Both the position numbers and the translations under genes were made by a program. A stretch of DNA of 64,000 bases from Streptomyces kurssanovii (GTDB taxonomy: Bacteria > Actinomycetota > Actinomycetes > Streptomycetales > Streptomycetaceae). The stretch covers positions 558,001 to 622,000 of the forward strand of contig NZ_BMTN01000002.1 of assembly GCF_014649695.1 (NCBI RefSeq), in the 5' to 3' direction. Shown here in pieces: positions 16,427 to 26,004 of this stretch (the first letter of the stretch is position 1; every line of letters starts with the position of its first letter). The notes under the pieces were generated by a model. It saw only the letters and a list, made by a program, of their open reading frames with translations, did not search any database and had not been told where the DNA came from.

Positions 16427-16511
16427 ATAACCCCTGATCAGGCCCTATTCGTCGGCCCGCAGCCACGTCCGGCAATTTTCCCGGCCGCCACGGGGAGTCC
16501 CGCGGCCCGGT

Positions 16512-18101
16512 TCACGGCGCCGGGGGCCGCCATCCCCGCAGCATGGTGTCGAACTGCTCGCGGGTCGTCACCCAGTCGTGCGCGGGGCCGGACATGTAGA
16601 GGGCGTATTCCGTGCCGTCGTCCTCGTAGTACATCTGGTCGATCGCCCGCCGGGGACCGGGATGTTCCTTGCTCTCCGTCCAGGTGAACTCCCAGATCGC
16701 GGACTGCGTCCGGTCCCGGAAGGTGTTCGGGTGGAGCTGCACCCGGCGGTACTCGGGCAGGCGCTTCTTGAGGTTCTTCTGCATGTCGAGCATGTGCATG
16801 TACGGGTTCTCGTGGTCGGGCGCCGGGTCGATGCTGATGCGGATGCGGTGGCGGCCGTCGTCCGGGGTGTAGTCGATCTGGTTGCCGTCCGTCTGACGCC
16901 GCCAGCCGTCGGGCACCCAGAGGCTGAAGCCCGCCACGTCCTTGACGCGTCGCCAGCCCTCGGGAAGCCCGGAGGCGTCTGCGGGTGCGGCGCTGTCGGC
17001 ACCGCCCGTCCCGGCGCCTCCGGCCGCCGCGGCCTCTCCCGTACCGCCGCCCCCGCCGTCGTTCGCGTACTGCATCGCGAGGCCCGCGGCGCCGCCCAGC
17101 ACGGCCGCCAGTACGACGGCGATCACCGCCCTGCGTACGCGCCCGCCGCGACGGGCGGGCGCCTGCGAGGGTCCGGGCGCCGGGACGGTGCGGGACCGGT
17201 CCACCGCGGCGCCGGGCTGCGGCAGCCGCTGCGTCGGCACCCGCGTACGCCCGCTCTCCACCGGTCCACGGCCTTCCATGGCGTCCGTCAGCATCCGCTC
17301 CGCCTCGGCCGCGGAGGGCCGGTGCGACGGCTCCTTGCGCAGCAGCGCAAGGATCACCGGCGTGAGCCTTCCCGCCCGCACGGGGGCAGGCGGTTCCTCG
17401 TCGACCACGGCCTGCATGGTCGACAGCGGAGAGGACCGGCGGAACGGCGACCGTCCCTCCACCGCCGTGTACAGCGTCGCGCCCAGGGACCACAGGTCGG
17501 AGGCGGGCCCGGGGTCGTGGCCGCGGACCCGTTCCGGCGCGAGGTAGTCGATCGAACCGACGATCTCCCCCGTCCTGGTGATCGTCGAATCGCCCTCGAT
17601 GGCCGCGATCCCGAAGTCCGTTATCAGCGCCCGGCCGTCCTTGGCCAGCAGGACGTTGGCCGGCTTGATGTCCCGGTGGAGCACCCCTGCGGCATGCGCT
17701 GCGCCCAGCGCCCGCAGGATGTGCAGCCCGATCCGGGCCGCCTCCGTCTCGTCGATCCGCCCCGGCTCCTTGACCGCGTCCGCGAGGGAGGGGCCGTCGA
17801 CGTACTGCATGACGATCCAGGGACGTGCGTCGTGCTCGAGCACGTCGTGCACGGTGACGACGCCGGGATGGCTGATGCGCGCGGCCGCGCGGGCCTCCTT
17901 CTGGGTGCGGGCGTGCAGGACGGCCCGGTCGGCCTCCGACACGTAGAGCCCCGCGGTCAACTCCTTGACCGCCACCACCCGGTGGAGCACCTCGTCATGG
18001 GCGCGCCATACCTTGCCCATACCGCCACGGCCGATGGTCTCGCCCAGCCGGTAACGCCCGGCGAGCAGCAGACCGGTGCCTGTGCTGTGAGTGTGTTCCA
18101 C
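16512..18101 (-). CDS. membrane Ser/Thr protein kinase with extracytoplasmic sensor domain
   Basis: The product is 529 residues from a GTG. The kinase domain (about 15-275) is complete: glycine loop IGRGGMGKVW, ATP lysine 46 in VAVKEL, catalytic Asp144 in LHRDIKPAN, metal Asp162 in TDFGIA, and APE in DYLAPERV. After a Pro-rich linker comes one membrane helix (about 324-344), a Gly/Ala spacer, and an exported domain of about 150 residues beginning LPEGWRRVKDVAGFSLWVPD. The same domain type ends the next two gene products. By position it corresponds to SCO4779 (pkaJ, from memory) of S. coelicolor, in a cluster linked to spore-wall synthesis. Confidence 0.92.
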   Translation of the reverse strand: MEHTHSTGTGLLLAGRYRLGETIGRGGMGKVWRAHDEVLHRVVAVKELTAGLYVSEADRAVLHARTQKEARAAARISHPGVVTVHDVLEHDARPWIVMQYVDGPSLADAVKEPGRIDETEAARIGLHILRALGAAHAAGVLHRDIKPANVLLAKDGRALITDFGIAAIEGDSTITRTGEIVGSIDYLAPERVRGHDPGPASDLWSLGATLYTAVEGRSPFRRSSPLSTMQAVVDEEPPAPVRAGRLTPVILALLRKEPSHRPSAAEAERMLTDAMEGRGPVESGRTRVPTQRLPQPGAAVDRSRTVPAPGPSQAPARRGGRVRRAVIAVVLAAVLGGAAGLAMQYANDGGGGGTGEAAAAGGAGTGGADSAAPADASGLPEGWRRVKDVAGFSLWVPDGWRRQTDGNQIDYTPDDGRHRIRISIDPAPDHENPYMHMLDMQKNLKKRLPEYRRVQLHPNTFRDRTQSAIWEFTWTESKEHPGPRRAIDQMYYEDDGTEYALYMSGPAHDWVTTREQFDTMLRGWRPPAP

Positions 18102-18214
18102 GTACCCCGCCCCGTTCCTTGGAATGACAGGTTACGGAGGGGATGTACGACCACGGAACATCGGACGCCTCAAGTGACCGCACTGTGATGCGCGTTCCGT
18201 GCACGCACGCGCAC

Positions 18215-21200
18215 TCAGCGGGCGGATCGGTAACTCGCCGTGGCCTGCTCGAAGATCTCGGTCACTTTGTCACGCTGTGCTTCCGGTCCGATCACCTGGA
18301 CGACGTGGTACGTGCCGTCGACGGCCAGGGTGAGGTTGCGCACGTACACCTCACGGCCGTTGCTGTCCTGCCAGGTGAACTGGCCCTCGGCCATGGCCTG
18401 TCGGCCGACGTCGATACGGCGCAGCCCGGTGGCGCTCGCCCATGAGGAATCGCGGAAGGGCTGGAGCTCCGGCTCCTTGTCCCGCTGATAGACCAGCGGA
18501 TCGTCGCCGTTGGCCTGGACGGTGTCCCGGCCGGGCACGACGATGAGCGTGAAATCACCGCCCGTGTAGCGGACTTGTCCGGCATCGTTGATCGGCCGGC
18601 GCTGCCACGTACGGTCGACGGCGATCCTGAAGCCCTCCGGGTCGTCCCGCAGCACATAGCCCTCGGGAAGTTCGCCGGCCGGCGCGGAGGTCTGCGGCTG
18701 CTGGGATCCGGGCGTGCCGGTGGGTGCCGGCTCCGGGTCGGCGCCCGCGCCCGTACGGCCGGGGCCCGGGCTCTGCTGCGATGGCTGTGCGCCCGTCTCC
18801 CTGCCCTGCGTCGACCGCTGCCCGTCGTCCGCCTTCGGCATGAACAGCACCGCGTAGGTGATCGCGGCCACCAGTACGAGCAGGATCAGCAGCAGAAGCG
18901 TGCGGCCGAGCGCGCGCGGCTTACGGCCCGTGGCCTGGTAGGACCGCCGGTACGACGTGTCGTAGGAGCTCTCGTACGGCTCCTCGTAGGCGCGCCTGGG
19001 CGGCGGGACCTGGGCGACGGGCCGCTCTCTGCGCCCCTCTCTGTCCCTGCCTCCCGCTCCGTCCCGGCTCCTGGTCTTCTTGTGTCGATGGCGGCCGTGC
19101 GCGTCCGGGCCGCCACCGCGGCGCCTGCGGACGAGCTCGCCCCGGCGCCGGACGATCGGCAGCCGCGATCCGTCGACCGCGCCGGCCGGCAGCGGAACGA
19201 CGTCCGTCCCCGCCTCGGGCTCCGGCGCCGAACGGACGAGGGAACGCAGCCAGCCACGCAGCTCCTCGAAGTCGGGCCGCTCCGTGGGGTCCTGACGGAG
19301 CAGCGACTCGACGACCGGCCGCAGGGCGCCGCACTCCTCCGCGAAGGCGGGCGGCTCCGCGCACACGAGCTGCACAAGCTCGGCGGCGCTCTCCTCCGGG
19401 TAGGGGGCATGCCCCTGGACGGCCCGGTACAGCAGCGCGCCCAGCGCCCACAGGTCGGTCGCCGGGCCCACGGGCGCGGCCAGCTGCCAGTTCTCGTGGA
19501 CCGGGCCCGCCTGCTCGGGGGCCCACCGCTCCGTCACGGCACCGACCACGGTGATCCGTGCCTGGCGTGCCCGCTCCGCGGCCAGCGGTGTCGCGGGACC
19601 CCGGTACGGGGCGGAGCCGCCACCGGCGACGACCTCGTCCCAGCGGCCGGGGGCCGCCGTGCCGTCCGTGGCCGCGGGGTGGCGCTGCGCGTCGGCGCGC
19701 AGCGCGTCACCGCCGCGGTGCCAACTGCCTCCGGCCGTGCTGTCCGTCCGCGCCGCGGGGAGGGCGGGGCGCTGTCCGCCGGCCGGCCGGCCGCCACCGC
19801 CCGGGCCGCTGTCCGCCCGTGCGACAGGCAGCGCGGGACGGGCGGGCTGAACGCCACGGGCGGGTTCCGCGCCCGCCCGGCGTACGCCGTAGGGGTCGTC
19901 GCGGTACGGGTCGTGCGTGCGCGCGCCCGGCAGCGCGGGGCGCCCGGCGATGCCCCGGGGGCCGCCACCGCCGGCGGGCAGCGAACCGGCGCCCTCCCGG
20001 CCGGCGAACGGCGCGTCGTGCCAGGTTCCCGTCAGCCGGACCCGGCCGGGGCCGCCCTGCGACGGCCCCTCGCCGTCCCGGTCCCGGCCGTACGGGCCTT
20101 CGCCGTGACGCTCCTCGTGCCGGCCACAGCCGAACCGGTCCCCTTCCCCGCCGTCCCGGTACCGGCCCTCGTCACCTTCCGCGCCGTACGGGCCTTCGTA
20201 CCGGCCTTCGTCGTAGTGGTCCTCCTGACGGTCCTCACGGCCGTTGGTCTCTGCGTCGCGCGGCGGCACGCCGAGCAGGCCGAGCCCCAGGTCCTCGAAG
20301 TCCGCGTCGTCGTCCTCGTCCCGCACGCCGCCGAGCCCGAGCAGACCGCGGCGACCCTCGTCGGGGCGGTCGGCCCACCAATCGGGGTCGAGGCCGTCCT
20401 GCTCCGGGCGGTCACGGGCGCCGGTGTCCTTGTCCTGGCGCCGGCTCTCGCCCGACCGAGCCCCGGCGCGGGCACCGGCGCGATAGGCCGCGATCGCCCC
20501 GGCGCGGGCGGCGCGCACGTCCGGCACACCGGTGGTCGGGCCGCTCTGCTGCGGCAGGACGGGACGGCCGGGCGCGGCCTCGACCTCGTGTCCCCGTACC
20601 GGCGCGTCACCGGCGCCGAATCCCGGCGCGGGCTCGGGCCCCGGCACGTCCGGCTCTGCCCCGTCGTCGGTGTCCGGGTCCGGGTCCGGCTCCGGTACCG
20701 GCGCGTAGCCGCACAGCGCCTCCTCCGCGGCGCCGGACGCCAGTCCGGTCAGGACCACACGTCCGTCCTCGCAGACGAGCACCGTGCGCACCGTGATGTT
20801 CCGGTGCGTCCATCCGTGGGCGTGCAGGACACGCAGGGCGGTCAGTACGTCGGAGGCGATCTCCGCCGCCCGGTACGGCGTGAGGGGCTTCTCCGCGAGC
20901 AACGCCGCCAGCGGCCGGGCCGCGACCCGCTCGCTCACTATCCACAGCGAGCCGTCCTCGGCGAAGACGTCGAAGACCTGGTCCAGTCGCGGATGGTCGG
21001 GGATCTGCGCGGCCGCCTGTGCCGCCTCGACCGCCCGCCGGACCGCCGGGTCCGTGGGGCGGCGTGTCGTGCCGCCGCTCCTGCCTCCCTGGTTCCGCCG
21101 CGGCACCGCCGCGCCGGCGAGGCCGTCCGCGTCGAGGACCTCGGCGTCGACGATCTCCGGCAACGGCACCTGTCGCACCAGGACTTCATGGCCGCTGTAG

Positions 21201-21298
21201 GTGTCGAACGCGCGGATCTCCGCGAATTCGTACTCGTCGGACGGCGGCAACGGCAGGCGGTAGCGGTCGGCGAGCACCCTTCCCGCATAGTCGTCCAC
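18215..21298 (-). CDS. membrane pseudokinase with large disordered insert and extracytoplasmic sensor domain
   Basis: The product is 1027 residues from the GTG at 21298, which has a GGGGAGG site 5 bases upstream; a longer start exists but is poor. It follows a Ser/Thr kinase fold but every signature is altered: no glycine loop (YRLPLPPSDEYEF), Arg42 for the ATP lysine (VLVRQV), HRN instead of HRD (Asn167), and TGL (184-186) where DFG is expected. After about residue 200 comes a roughly 380-residue charged Gly/Pro/Arg-rich insert, then the C-lobe resumes (ATDLWALGALLYRAVQGHAP, about 612). A basic, Tyr/Ser-rich stretch precedes one membrane helix (799-819); the exported domain is 877-1027. It probably acts as a scaffold or regulator of the neighbouring kinases. 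By position it matches SCO4778 (pkaI, from memory). Confidence 0.85.
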   Translation of the reverse strand: MDDYAGRVLADRYRLPLPPSDEYEFAEIRAFDTYSGHEVLVRQVPLPEIVDAEVLDADGLAGAAVPRRNQGGRSGGTTRRPTDPAVRRAVEAAQAAAQIPDHPRLDQVFDVFAEDGSLWIVSERVAARPLAALLAEKPLTPYRAAEIASDVLTALRVLHAHGWTHRNITVRTVLVCEDGRVVLTGLASGAAEEALCGYAPVPEPDPDPDTDDGAEPDVPGPEPAPGFGAGDAPVRGHEVEAAPGRPVLPQQSGPTTGVPDVRAARAGAIAAYRAGARAGARSGESRRQDKDTGARDRPEQDGLDPDWWADRPDEGRRGLLGLGGVRDEDDDADFEDLGLGLLGVPPRDAETNGREDRQEDHYDEGRYEGPYGAEGDEGRYRDGGEGDRFGCGRHEERHGEGPYGRDRDGEGPSQGGPGRVRLTGTWHDAPFAGREGAGSLPAGGGGPRGIAGRPALPGARTHDPYRDDPYGVRRAGAEPARGVQPARPALPVARADSGPGGGGRPAGGQRPALPAARTDSTAGGSWHRGGDALRADAQRHPAATDGTAAPGRWDEVVAGGGSAPYRGPATPLAAERARQARITVVGAVTERWAPEQAGPVHENWQLAAPVGPATDLWALGALLYRAVQGHAPYPEESAAELVQLVCAEPPAFAEECGALRPVVESLLRQDPTERPDFEELRGWLRSLVRSAPEPEAGTDVVPLPAGAVDGSRLPIVRRRGELVRRRRGGGPDAHGRHRHKKTRSRDGAGGRDREGRRERPVAQVPPPRRAYEEPYESSYDTSYRRSYQATGRKPRALGRTLLLLILLVLVAAITYAVLFMPKADDGQRSTQGRETGAQPSQQSPGPGRTGAGADPEPAPTGTPGSQQPQTSAPAGELPEGYVLRDDPEGFRIAVDRTWQRRPINDAGQVRYTGGDFTLIVVPGRDTVQANGDDPLVYQRDKEPELQPFRDSSWASATGLRRIDVGRQAMAEGQFTWQDSNGREVYVRNLTLAVDGTYHVVQVIGPEAQRDKVTEIFEQATASYRSAR

Positions 21299-21424
21299 GA
21301 CGCCTCCCCGAGCGCGCTGTCCCCGGCCGGTACAGAAACAACGCAAGAAGCCGTCAAATCCGGTCGCTCACCGGCCTCTTGTCGCTGCGTACCGTCCGCG
21401 GGTTCTCACGATACGTGTCCTGGG

Positions 21425-23953
21425 TCAGTCCTTGGGGCTGAACGTCGCGAACGCCGTCTTGCGCAGCGTCTCGCACTCCTTGCTGCTCCACTCGCTCGCC
21501 TTGCACGTGATCATGATCGAGTAGCCGCGCCTGGCGTCGACCTTGAAGCCCCTGTTCAGGATACGTACCCGCTGGCCGTTCTCGTTGCGCTCGAACTGCC
21601 AGTCCGCGACGGTCGGATAGCCGTTGTACTCGACCGCCCTTATCCCCAGGTGCTTGTAGCCGTTGCTCGTCGCGCTCACACCGGCGACCGCGTCGGCCCA
21701 TGCGGCGGCCGCGTCGTCCTTGGGGCTGCTGTTGAAGTCGACCTGGACACGCGGGACTCCGCCGTCGACGCTGAACTTGCCACCCGAGTTCTGGCCGGCC
21801 ACACCGGTGAGCTTGAAGTTCGCGGGCATGGCCATGGTGAAGTGCCAGCGGTCGTTGGAGACCATCACGTACCCGGCCGGCAGCGTGCCGTCGCCCGCGG
21901 AGTCGTCGTCCTTGGGGTCGCCCGACGGCGGGCCGTCCGGGCTGCCGGTGCCGCCGCCCTGACCGCCGTCCTCTTCCTTGCCGTCGTCCTTGCCGGTGCC
22001 GTCACCGCTGTCGGGACTCGGGGCGCCGCCCGCGCCACCGGTCGCCTTGTCCTCTCCGCCACCGGCGGTGGAGCCGGCCGATGCGGCGGTCTCGTCCTTG
22101 CCCTTGGTCCGGTTGCCCGGGTCCTCGTCACGGAAGGCGAAGACCAGCACGGTGGACAGCACGGCGAGCAGTGCCACGGCCGCGATGATCACCAGGGTGC
22201 GGCGGGGCACCACGTCGGTGAGCGGTGCGCGCACCGGTGCGGCCCGCCGGGCGGGTCCGCCCGGCGCGGGCTGCGGCTTCGGCTCCGCCTTCACGGCGGC
22301 GGCCGCGTTGCGCACGGAACGCAGCGCGCCACGGATCCGGTCGGCGGCAGGGTCCTTCGGCCCGGCCGGGAGGACGGGAGGCACGGACGGCAGCCGGATG
22401 GCGCGGGTCGCCTCGGGCGACGGCTCGGGCTCCGGGGGGAGCACCGGCGCCTCCGGTGCGTTCACCACCTGGGTGAGCAGGGCGCGGGCGCCCGCGTCGT
22501 CCAGCCGCTGGGCGGGGTCCTTGGCGAGCAGGCCGTAGATGACCTCCTCAAGCGGGCCCGCGTTCTTCGGCGGGTCGAGCGGCTCGGTCATCACGGCTGT
22601 CAGCGTCGCGATCGCCGAGCCCTTGTCGTACGGCGGGCAGCCCTCGACGCTCGCGTAGAGCAGGCCACCGAGCGACCAGAGGTCGGCCGCCGGACCGGGC
22701 TTGTGGCCGCGGGCGCGCTCGGGCGAGATGTACGACGGGGCGCCGACGAGCATGCCGGTCGAGGTGATCGACGGGTCGCCCTCGACCTGCGCGATACCGA
22801 AGTCGGTGAGCACGACGCGGCCGTCACGGCCGATGAGCACGTTGGACGGCTTCACGTCACGGTGCAGGATGCCCTCGCGGTGCGCGGAGCGCAGCACGTC
22901 GAGGATCGCCAGGCCGACCTCGGCCGCCCGGCGGGGCGTGAGGACGCCGTCCTCCCGTACGACCTCGGCCAGGGACTTGCCCTCGACGAGTTCCATGACG
23001 ATCCACGGGCGGTCGTCCTCGTCGACGACGTCGTAGACGGTCACGGCGCTGTTGTTGCGGATGCGGGCGATCGCCTTGGCCTCGCGCAGGGTGCGCGTGA
23101 TGAGCCGGCGCTTCTCGTCGTCGTCGACGCTGCCCGGGAAGCGCAGTTCCTTGACGGCGACGGTACGGCCGAGGGTCTCGTCGACCGCGCGCCAGACCGT
23201 GCCCATGCCGCCGCGTCCGAGGACGCCGCCGAGACGGTAACGACCGGCGAGCAGGCGGCCCTCGGACCCGGTGGCGCCGCGTCCCTTGGAAACCGGCGCA
23301 CCCGCGTCCCCGGCACGGCCCGTCCGGTCCGCCGGGACGGACGCCGCCGCAGCGGCCTGTGAGCCCGCGCTCCGGTCGCCGTCGGCGCGCGACCCTGTGA
23401 ACCGGCCGGCGTTCACACCGCTGGCCGGCGCCTTCGCGGCCGGGGCGTCCGCCGGCTCCGCGGGCCGTGTTCCGGCCTTCGTGACGGACAGCGGCTTCGC
23501 GTCCTCGACGGCGGCGGGCTTCGTGTCCGCGGAGACGCCGTCCCGGGCATCGCCCTGCGCATCCTTCCGCGCGCCGTCCTGAGCAGCCGTCACGGCCGTG
23601 CTCCCGGTGCCGTGACCGGGCTTCCGGGCGTCCGCCGCCTCGGCAGAGGCACCGCCCGCTGCGGCGTCGTCCTCATCGGCCTGGACCGCGCCCGAGACAC
23701 CGGGGTCCGCGGCGACCGGCGTGAGGTCGCCGTCCTCGCTCTCGTCCTGAGGGACCGCGTCCTTGACCTCCGGGGCGGCGTCCTTGATTGCAGGGGCCGC
23801 GTCCGCTTCGGCCGTCTTCGGGTCCACCGCGCCGGCGGCAGAATCTTCGCCCCCGTCGGCGGAACCGGCCCCCGCGCCCACGGCAGAGTCCGCATCCTCG
23901 CCGGCGAAGCCGGCCCCCCGCTGGGGCTTCCGCGACTGCTCAGCCTCCGACAT
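21425..23953 (-). CDS. membrane Ser/Thr protein kinase with long disordered N-terminus and sensor domain
   Basis: The product is 842 residues from the ATG at 23953, with an AGAGGGG site. Residues 1-235 are an Ala/Asp/Glu-rich disordered extension, unusual because the kinase domain normally starts at the N-terminus. The kinase domain (about 236-500) is intact: LGRGGMGTVW, Lys268 in VAVKEL, Asp366 in LHRDVKPSN, Asp384 in TDFGIA. A Pro/Ala linker precedes one membrane helix (about 586-607), then a Gly/Asp/Lys spacer and an exported domain of about 150 residues starting LPAGYVMVSNDRWHFTMAMP. It heads the run of three kinase-family genes, and by position resembles SCO4777 (pkaH, from memory). Confidence 0.92.
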   Translation of the reverse strand: MSEAEQSRKPQRGAGFAGEDADSAVGAGAGSADGGEDSAAGAVDPKTAEADAAPAIKDAAPEVKDAVPQDESEDGDLTPVAADPGVSGAVQADEDDAAAGGASAEAADARKPGHGTGSTAVTAAQDGARKDAQGDARDGVSADTKPAAVEDAKPLSVTKAGTRPAEPADAPAAKAPASGVNAGRFTGSRADGDRSAGSQAAAAASVPADRTGRAGDAGAPVSKGRGATGSEGRLLAGRYRLGGVLGRGGMGTVWRAVDETLGRTVAVKELRFPGSVDDDEKRRLITRTLREAKAIARIRNNSAVTVYDVVDEDDRPWIVMELVEGKSLAEVVREDGVLTPRRAAEVGLAILDVLRSAHREGILHRDVKPSNVLIGRDGRVVLTDFGIAQVEGDPSITSTGMLVGAPSYISPERARGHKPGPAADLWSLGGLLYASVEGCPPYDKGSAIATLTAVMTEPLDPPKNAGPLEEVIYGLLAKDPAQRLDDAGARALLTQVVNAPEAPVLPPEPEPSPEATRAIRLPSVPPVLPAGPKDPAADRIRGALRSVRNAAAAVKAEPKPQPAPGGPARRAAPVRAPLTDVVPRRTLVIIAAVALLAVLSTVLVFAFRDEDPGNRTKGKDETAASAGSTAGGGEDKATGGAGGAPSPDSGDGTGKDDGKEEDGGQGGGTGSPDGPPSGDPKDDDSAGDGTLPAGYVMVSNDRWHFTMAMPANFKLTGVAGQNSGGKFSVDGGVPRVQVDFNSSPKDDAAAAWADAVAGVSATSNGYKHLGIRAVEYNGYPTVADWQFERNENGQRVRILNRGFKVDARRGYSIMITCKASEWSSKECETLRKTAFATFSPKD

Positions 23954-24259
23954 GCGTCCCCTCTGCGATCCCTGATCTTCGCCCGCGCCTGCCGCTTTCC
24001 GCGCGATGCGGTAACCCGCCCTGGCAGAGCGCCCATTGTCCCTCACCCTGGGACCGGTACGTCGTCCGGGTCCACCCAGTGGCGTACCCGGCCCACCCGA
24101 ATACGCCACCCACCATGCCATCACATGGGGTGAAGCCCACCCCCGCACTGGTCGTGGGACGTGCGGGGATTCGCCAACCGCCCCCGCAGCGGGCCGGTTT
24201 CCCGGGACGACGGGCAATCAGGGACGGGCCTGGAGGGGCCCTACGGGACCAGGACCGGA
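23954..24259. other. 306-bp intergenic region between the kinase cluster and glpD
   Basis: I see no credible gene here. It contains the promoter region of the kinase gene starting at 23953 and the 3' flank of glpD. No strong hairpin or recognised operator stands out. Confidence 0.4.
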
Positions 24260-25966
24260 TCAGAGCGGCACGATCTCCGGCGCGCCCAGCCGCGCCGCGT
24301 CCGCCGTCTGGTCGTCAGGCTGCCGCTGCGACTCCCGTTCCGCCTCCACCCTCTTCTCGTAGTGCTCGATCTCCTTCTCGATCTGTGCCGTCTCCCAGCC
24401 CAGCACCGGGGCCATCAACTCGGCGCACTCGCGCGCGCTGCGGGTCCCCCGGTCGAAGGTCTCGATCGAGATACGGGTGCGCCGGGTCAGCACGTCGTCG
24501 AGATGGCGGGCGCCCTCGTGCGACGCGGCATAGACGATCTCGGCCCGCAGGTAGTCTTCCGCGCCGCCCAGGGGATCGCCGAGCGTCGGGTCCTCCGCGA
24601 CGAGGGCGAGCAGTTCCTCAGCCAAGGCGCCGTAGCGGTTCAACAGGTGCTCGATGCGCACCACATGAAGCCCCGTCCGCTCGGCGATCCTCGCCCGGGC
24701 GTTCCACAGGGCGCGGTACCCCTCGGCTCCGAGCAGCGGCGTGTCCTCCGTGACACAGGCTGCCACCCGCTGGGTGAGTCCGTGCACCGCCGCGTCCACG
24801 GCGTCCTTGGCCATCACCCGGTACGTCGTGTACTTGCCGCCGGCCACGACCACGAGCCCCGGCACGGGGTGCGCCACCGTGTGCTCGCGCGACAGCTTGC
24901 TGGTGGCGTCCGACTCGCCGGCGAGCAGGGGCCGCAGTCCGGCGTAGACCCCCTCCACGTCGTCCCGGGTGAGCGGCACGGCGAGGACCGAATTGACGTG
25001 CTCCAGCAGGTAGTCGATGTCGGCGCTGGAGGCGGCGGGGTGCGCCTTGTCGAGGTCCCAGCCGGTGTCCGTGGTGCCGACGATCCAGTGCCGTCCCCAG
25101 GGGATGACGAACAGCACGGACTTCTCCGTGCGCAGGATCAGCCCGGTCGTGGAGTGGATGCGGTCCTTCGGCACCACGAGGTGGATGCCCTTGGAGGCCC
25201 GCACATGGAACTGCCCTCGCTCCCCGATCAGCGCCTGTGTGTCGTCCGTCCACACCCCGGTGGCATTGACGACCTGGCGGGCCCGGATCTCGTACTCACC
25301 GCCCCCCTCGACATCGAGCACCCGGGCGCCGACGACCCGCTCGCCCTCCCGCAGGAAGCCGACCACGCGCGCCCGGCTGGCGACTTGGGCGCCGTAGCTC
25401 GCGGCGGTGCGCACCAGAGTCGTCACGAAGCGGGCGTCGTCCATCTGGGCGTCGTAGTACTGCAGGGCGCCGACGAGGGCGTCCTTCTTCAGCGCGGGCG
25501 CGACCCGCAGGGCGCGCCCGCGGGAGAGGTGCCGGTGAACGGGCAGCCCGCGCCCGTGCCCCGAGGACACCGACATCGCGTCGTACAGCGCGACACCGGA
25601 GCCCGCATACAGCCGCTCCCAGCCCTTGTGCTGGAGCGGATAGAGGAACGGCACCGGCTTGACCAGGTGCGGGGCGAGCCGCTCGAGCAGCAGCCCGCGC
25701 TCCTTGAGCGCCTCCCTCACCAGGGCGAAGTCGAGCATCTCCAGATAGCGCAGTCCGCCGTGGATCAGCTTGCTCGACCTGCTCGAGGTGCCGGACGCCC
25801 AGTCCCGCGCCTCCACCAGCCCGGTCGACAGTCCTCGTGTCGCGGCGTCGAGCGCGGTGCCCGCTCCGACCACGCCGGCGCCCACCACCAGCACGTCCAG
25901 TTCACGCTCGGCCATCCCGGCGAGCGCTTCGGCGCGCTCCGCGGGTCCCAGTGTCGCTGTCCTCAC
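24260..25966 (-). CDS. glpD: glycerol-3-phosphate dehydrogenase, FAD-dependent (GlpD/GlpA type)
   Basis: The product is 568 residues from the GTG at 25966, chosen for its GGGAGG site; the frame extends further upstream without one. It oxidises sn-glycerol-3-phosphate to dihydroxyacetone phosphate at the membrane, passing electrons to quinone. The FAD motif is LVVGAGVVGAGTALDAATRG, followed by SSRSSKLIHGGLRYLE, the classic GlpD block, and TGVWTDDTQALIG. The C-terminal DAO_C helical domain is present (MAPVLGWETAQIEKEIEHYE). Four tandem 14-bp repeats lie 39-94 bases upstream. It is not next to a glycerol kinase or facilitator gene here, so it may be a second, separately regulated copy. Confidence 0.93.
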   Translation of the reverse strand: MRTATLGPAERAEALAGMAERELDVLVVGAGVVGAGTALDAATRGLSTGLVEARDWASGTSSRSSKLIHGGLRYLEMLDFALVREALKERGLLLERLAPHLVKPVPFLYPLQHKGWERLYAGSGVALYDAMSVSSGHGRGLPVHRHLSRGRALRVAPALKKDALVGALQYYDAQMDDARFVTTLVRTAASYGAQVASRARVVGFLREGERVVGARVLDVEGGGEYEIRARQVVNATGVWTDDTQALIGERGQFHVRASKGIHLVVPKDRIHSTTGLILRTEKSVLFVIPWGRHWIVGTTDTGWDLDKAHPAASSADIDYLLEHVNSVLAVPLTRDDVEGVYAGLRPLLAGESDATSKLSREHTVAHPVPGLVVVAGGKYTTYRVMAKDAVDAAVHGLTQRVAACVTEDTPLLGAEGYRALWNARARIAERTGLHVVRIEHLLNRYGALAEELLALVAEDPTLGDPLGGAEDYLRAEIVYAASHEGARHLDDVLTRRTRISIETFDRGTRSARECAELMAPVLGWETAQIEKEIEHYEKRVEAERESQRQPDDQTADAARLGAPEIVPL

Positions 25967-26004
25967 TGTTGCCTCCCGTCGCCCCCGTGTATTTCCTGCG
26001 GTCG

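Noticed and set aside
18215-21298. Pseudokinase gene as a frameshifted or decayed kinase
   Set aside because: One continuous frame covers N-lobe, insert, C-lobe, membrane helix and sensor domain, with codon usage like its neighbours; the changes are point substitutions at specific motifs, not breaks.
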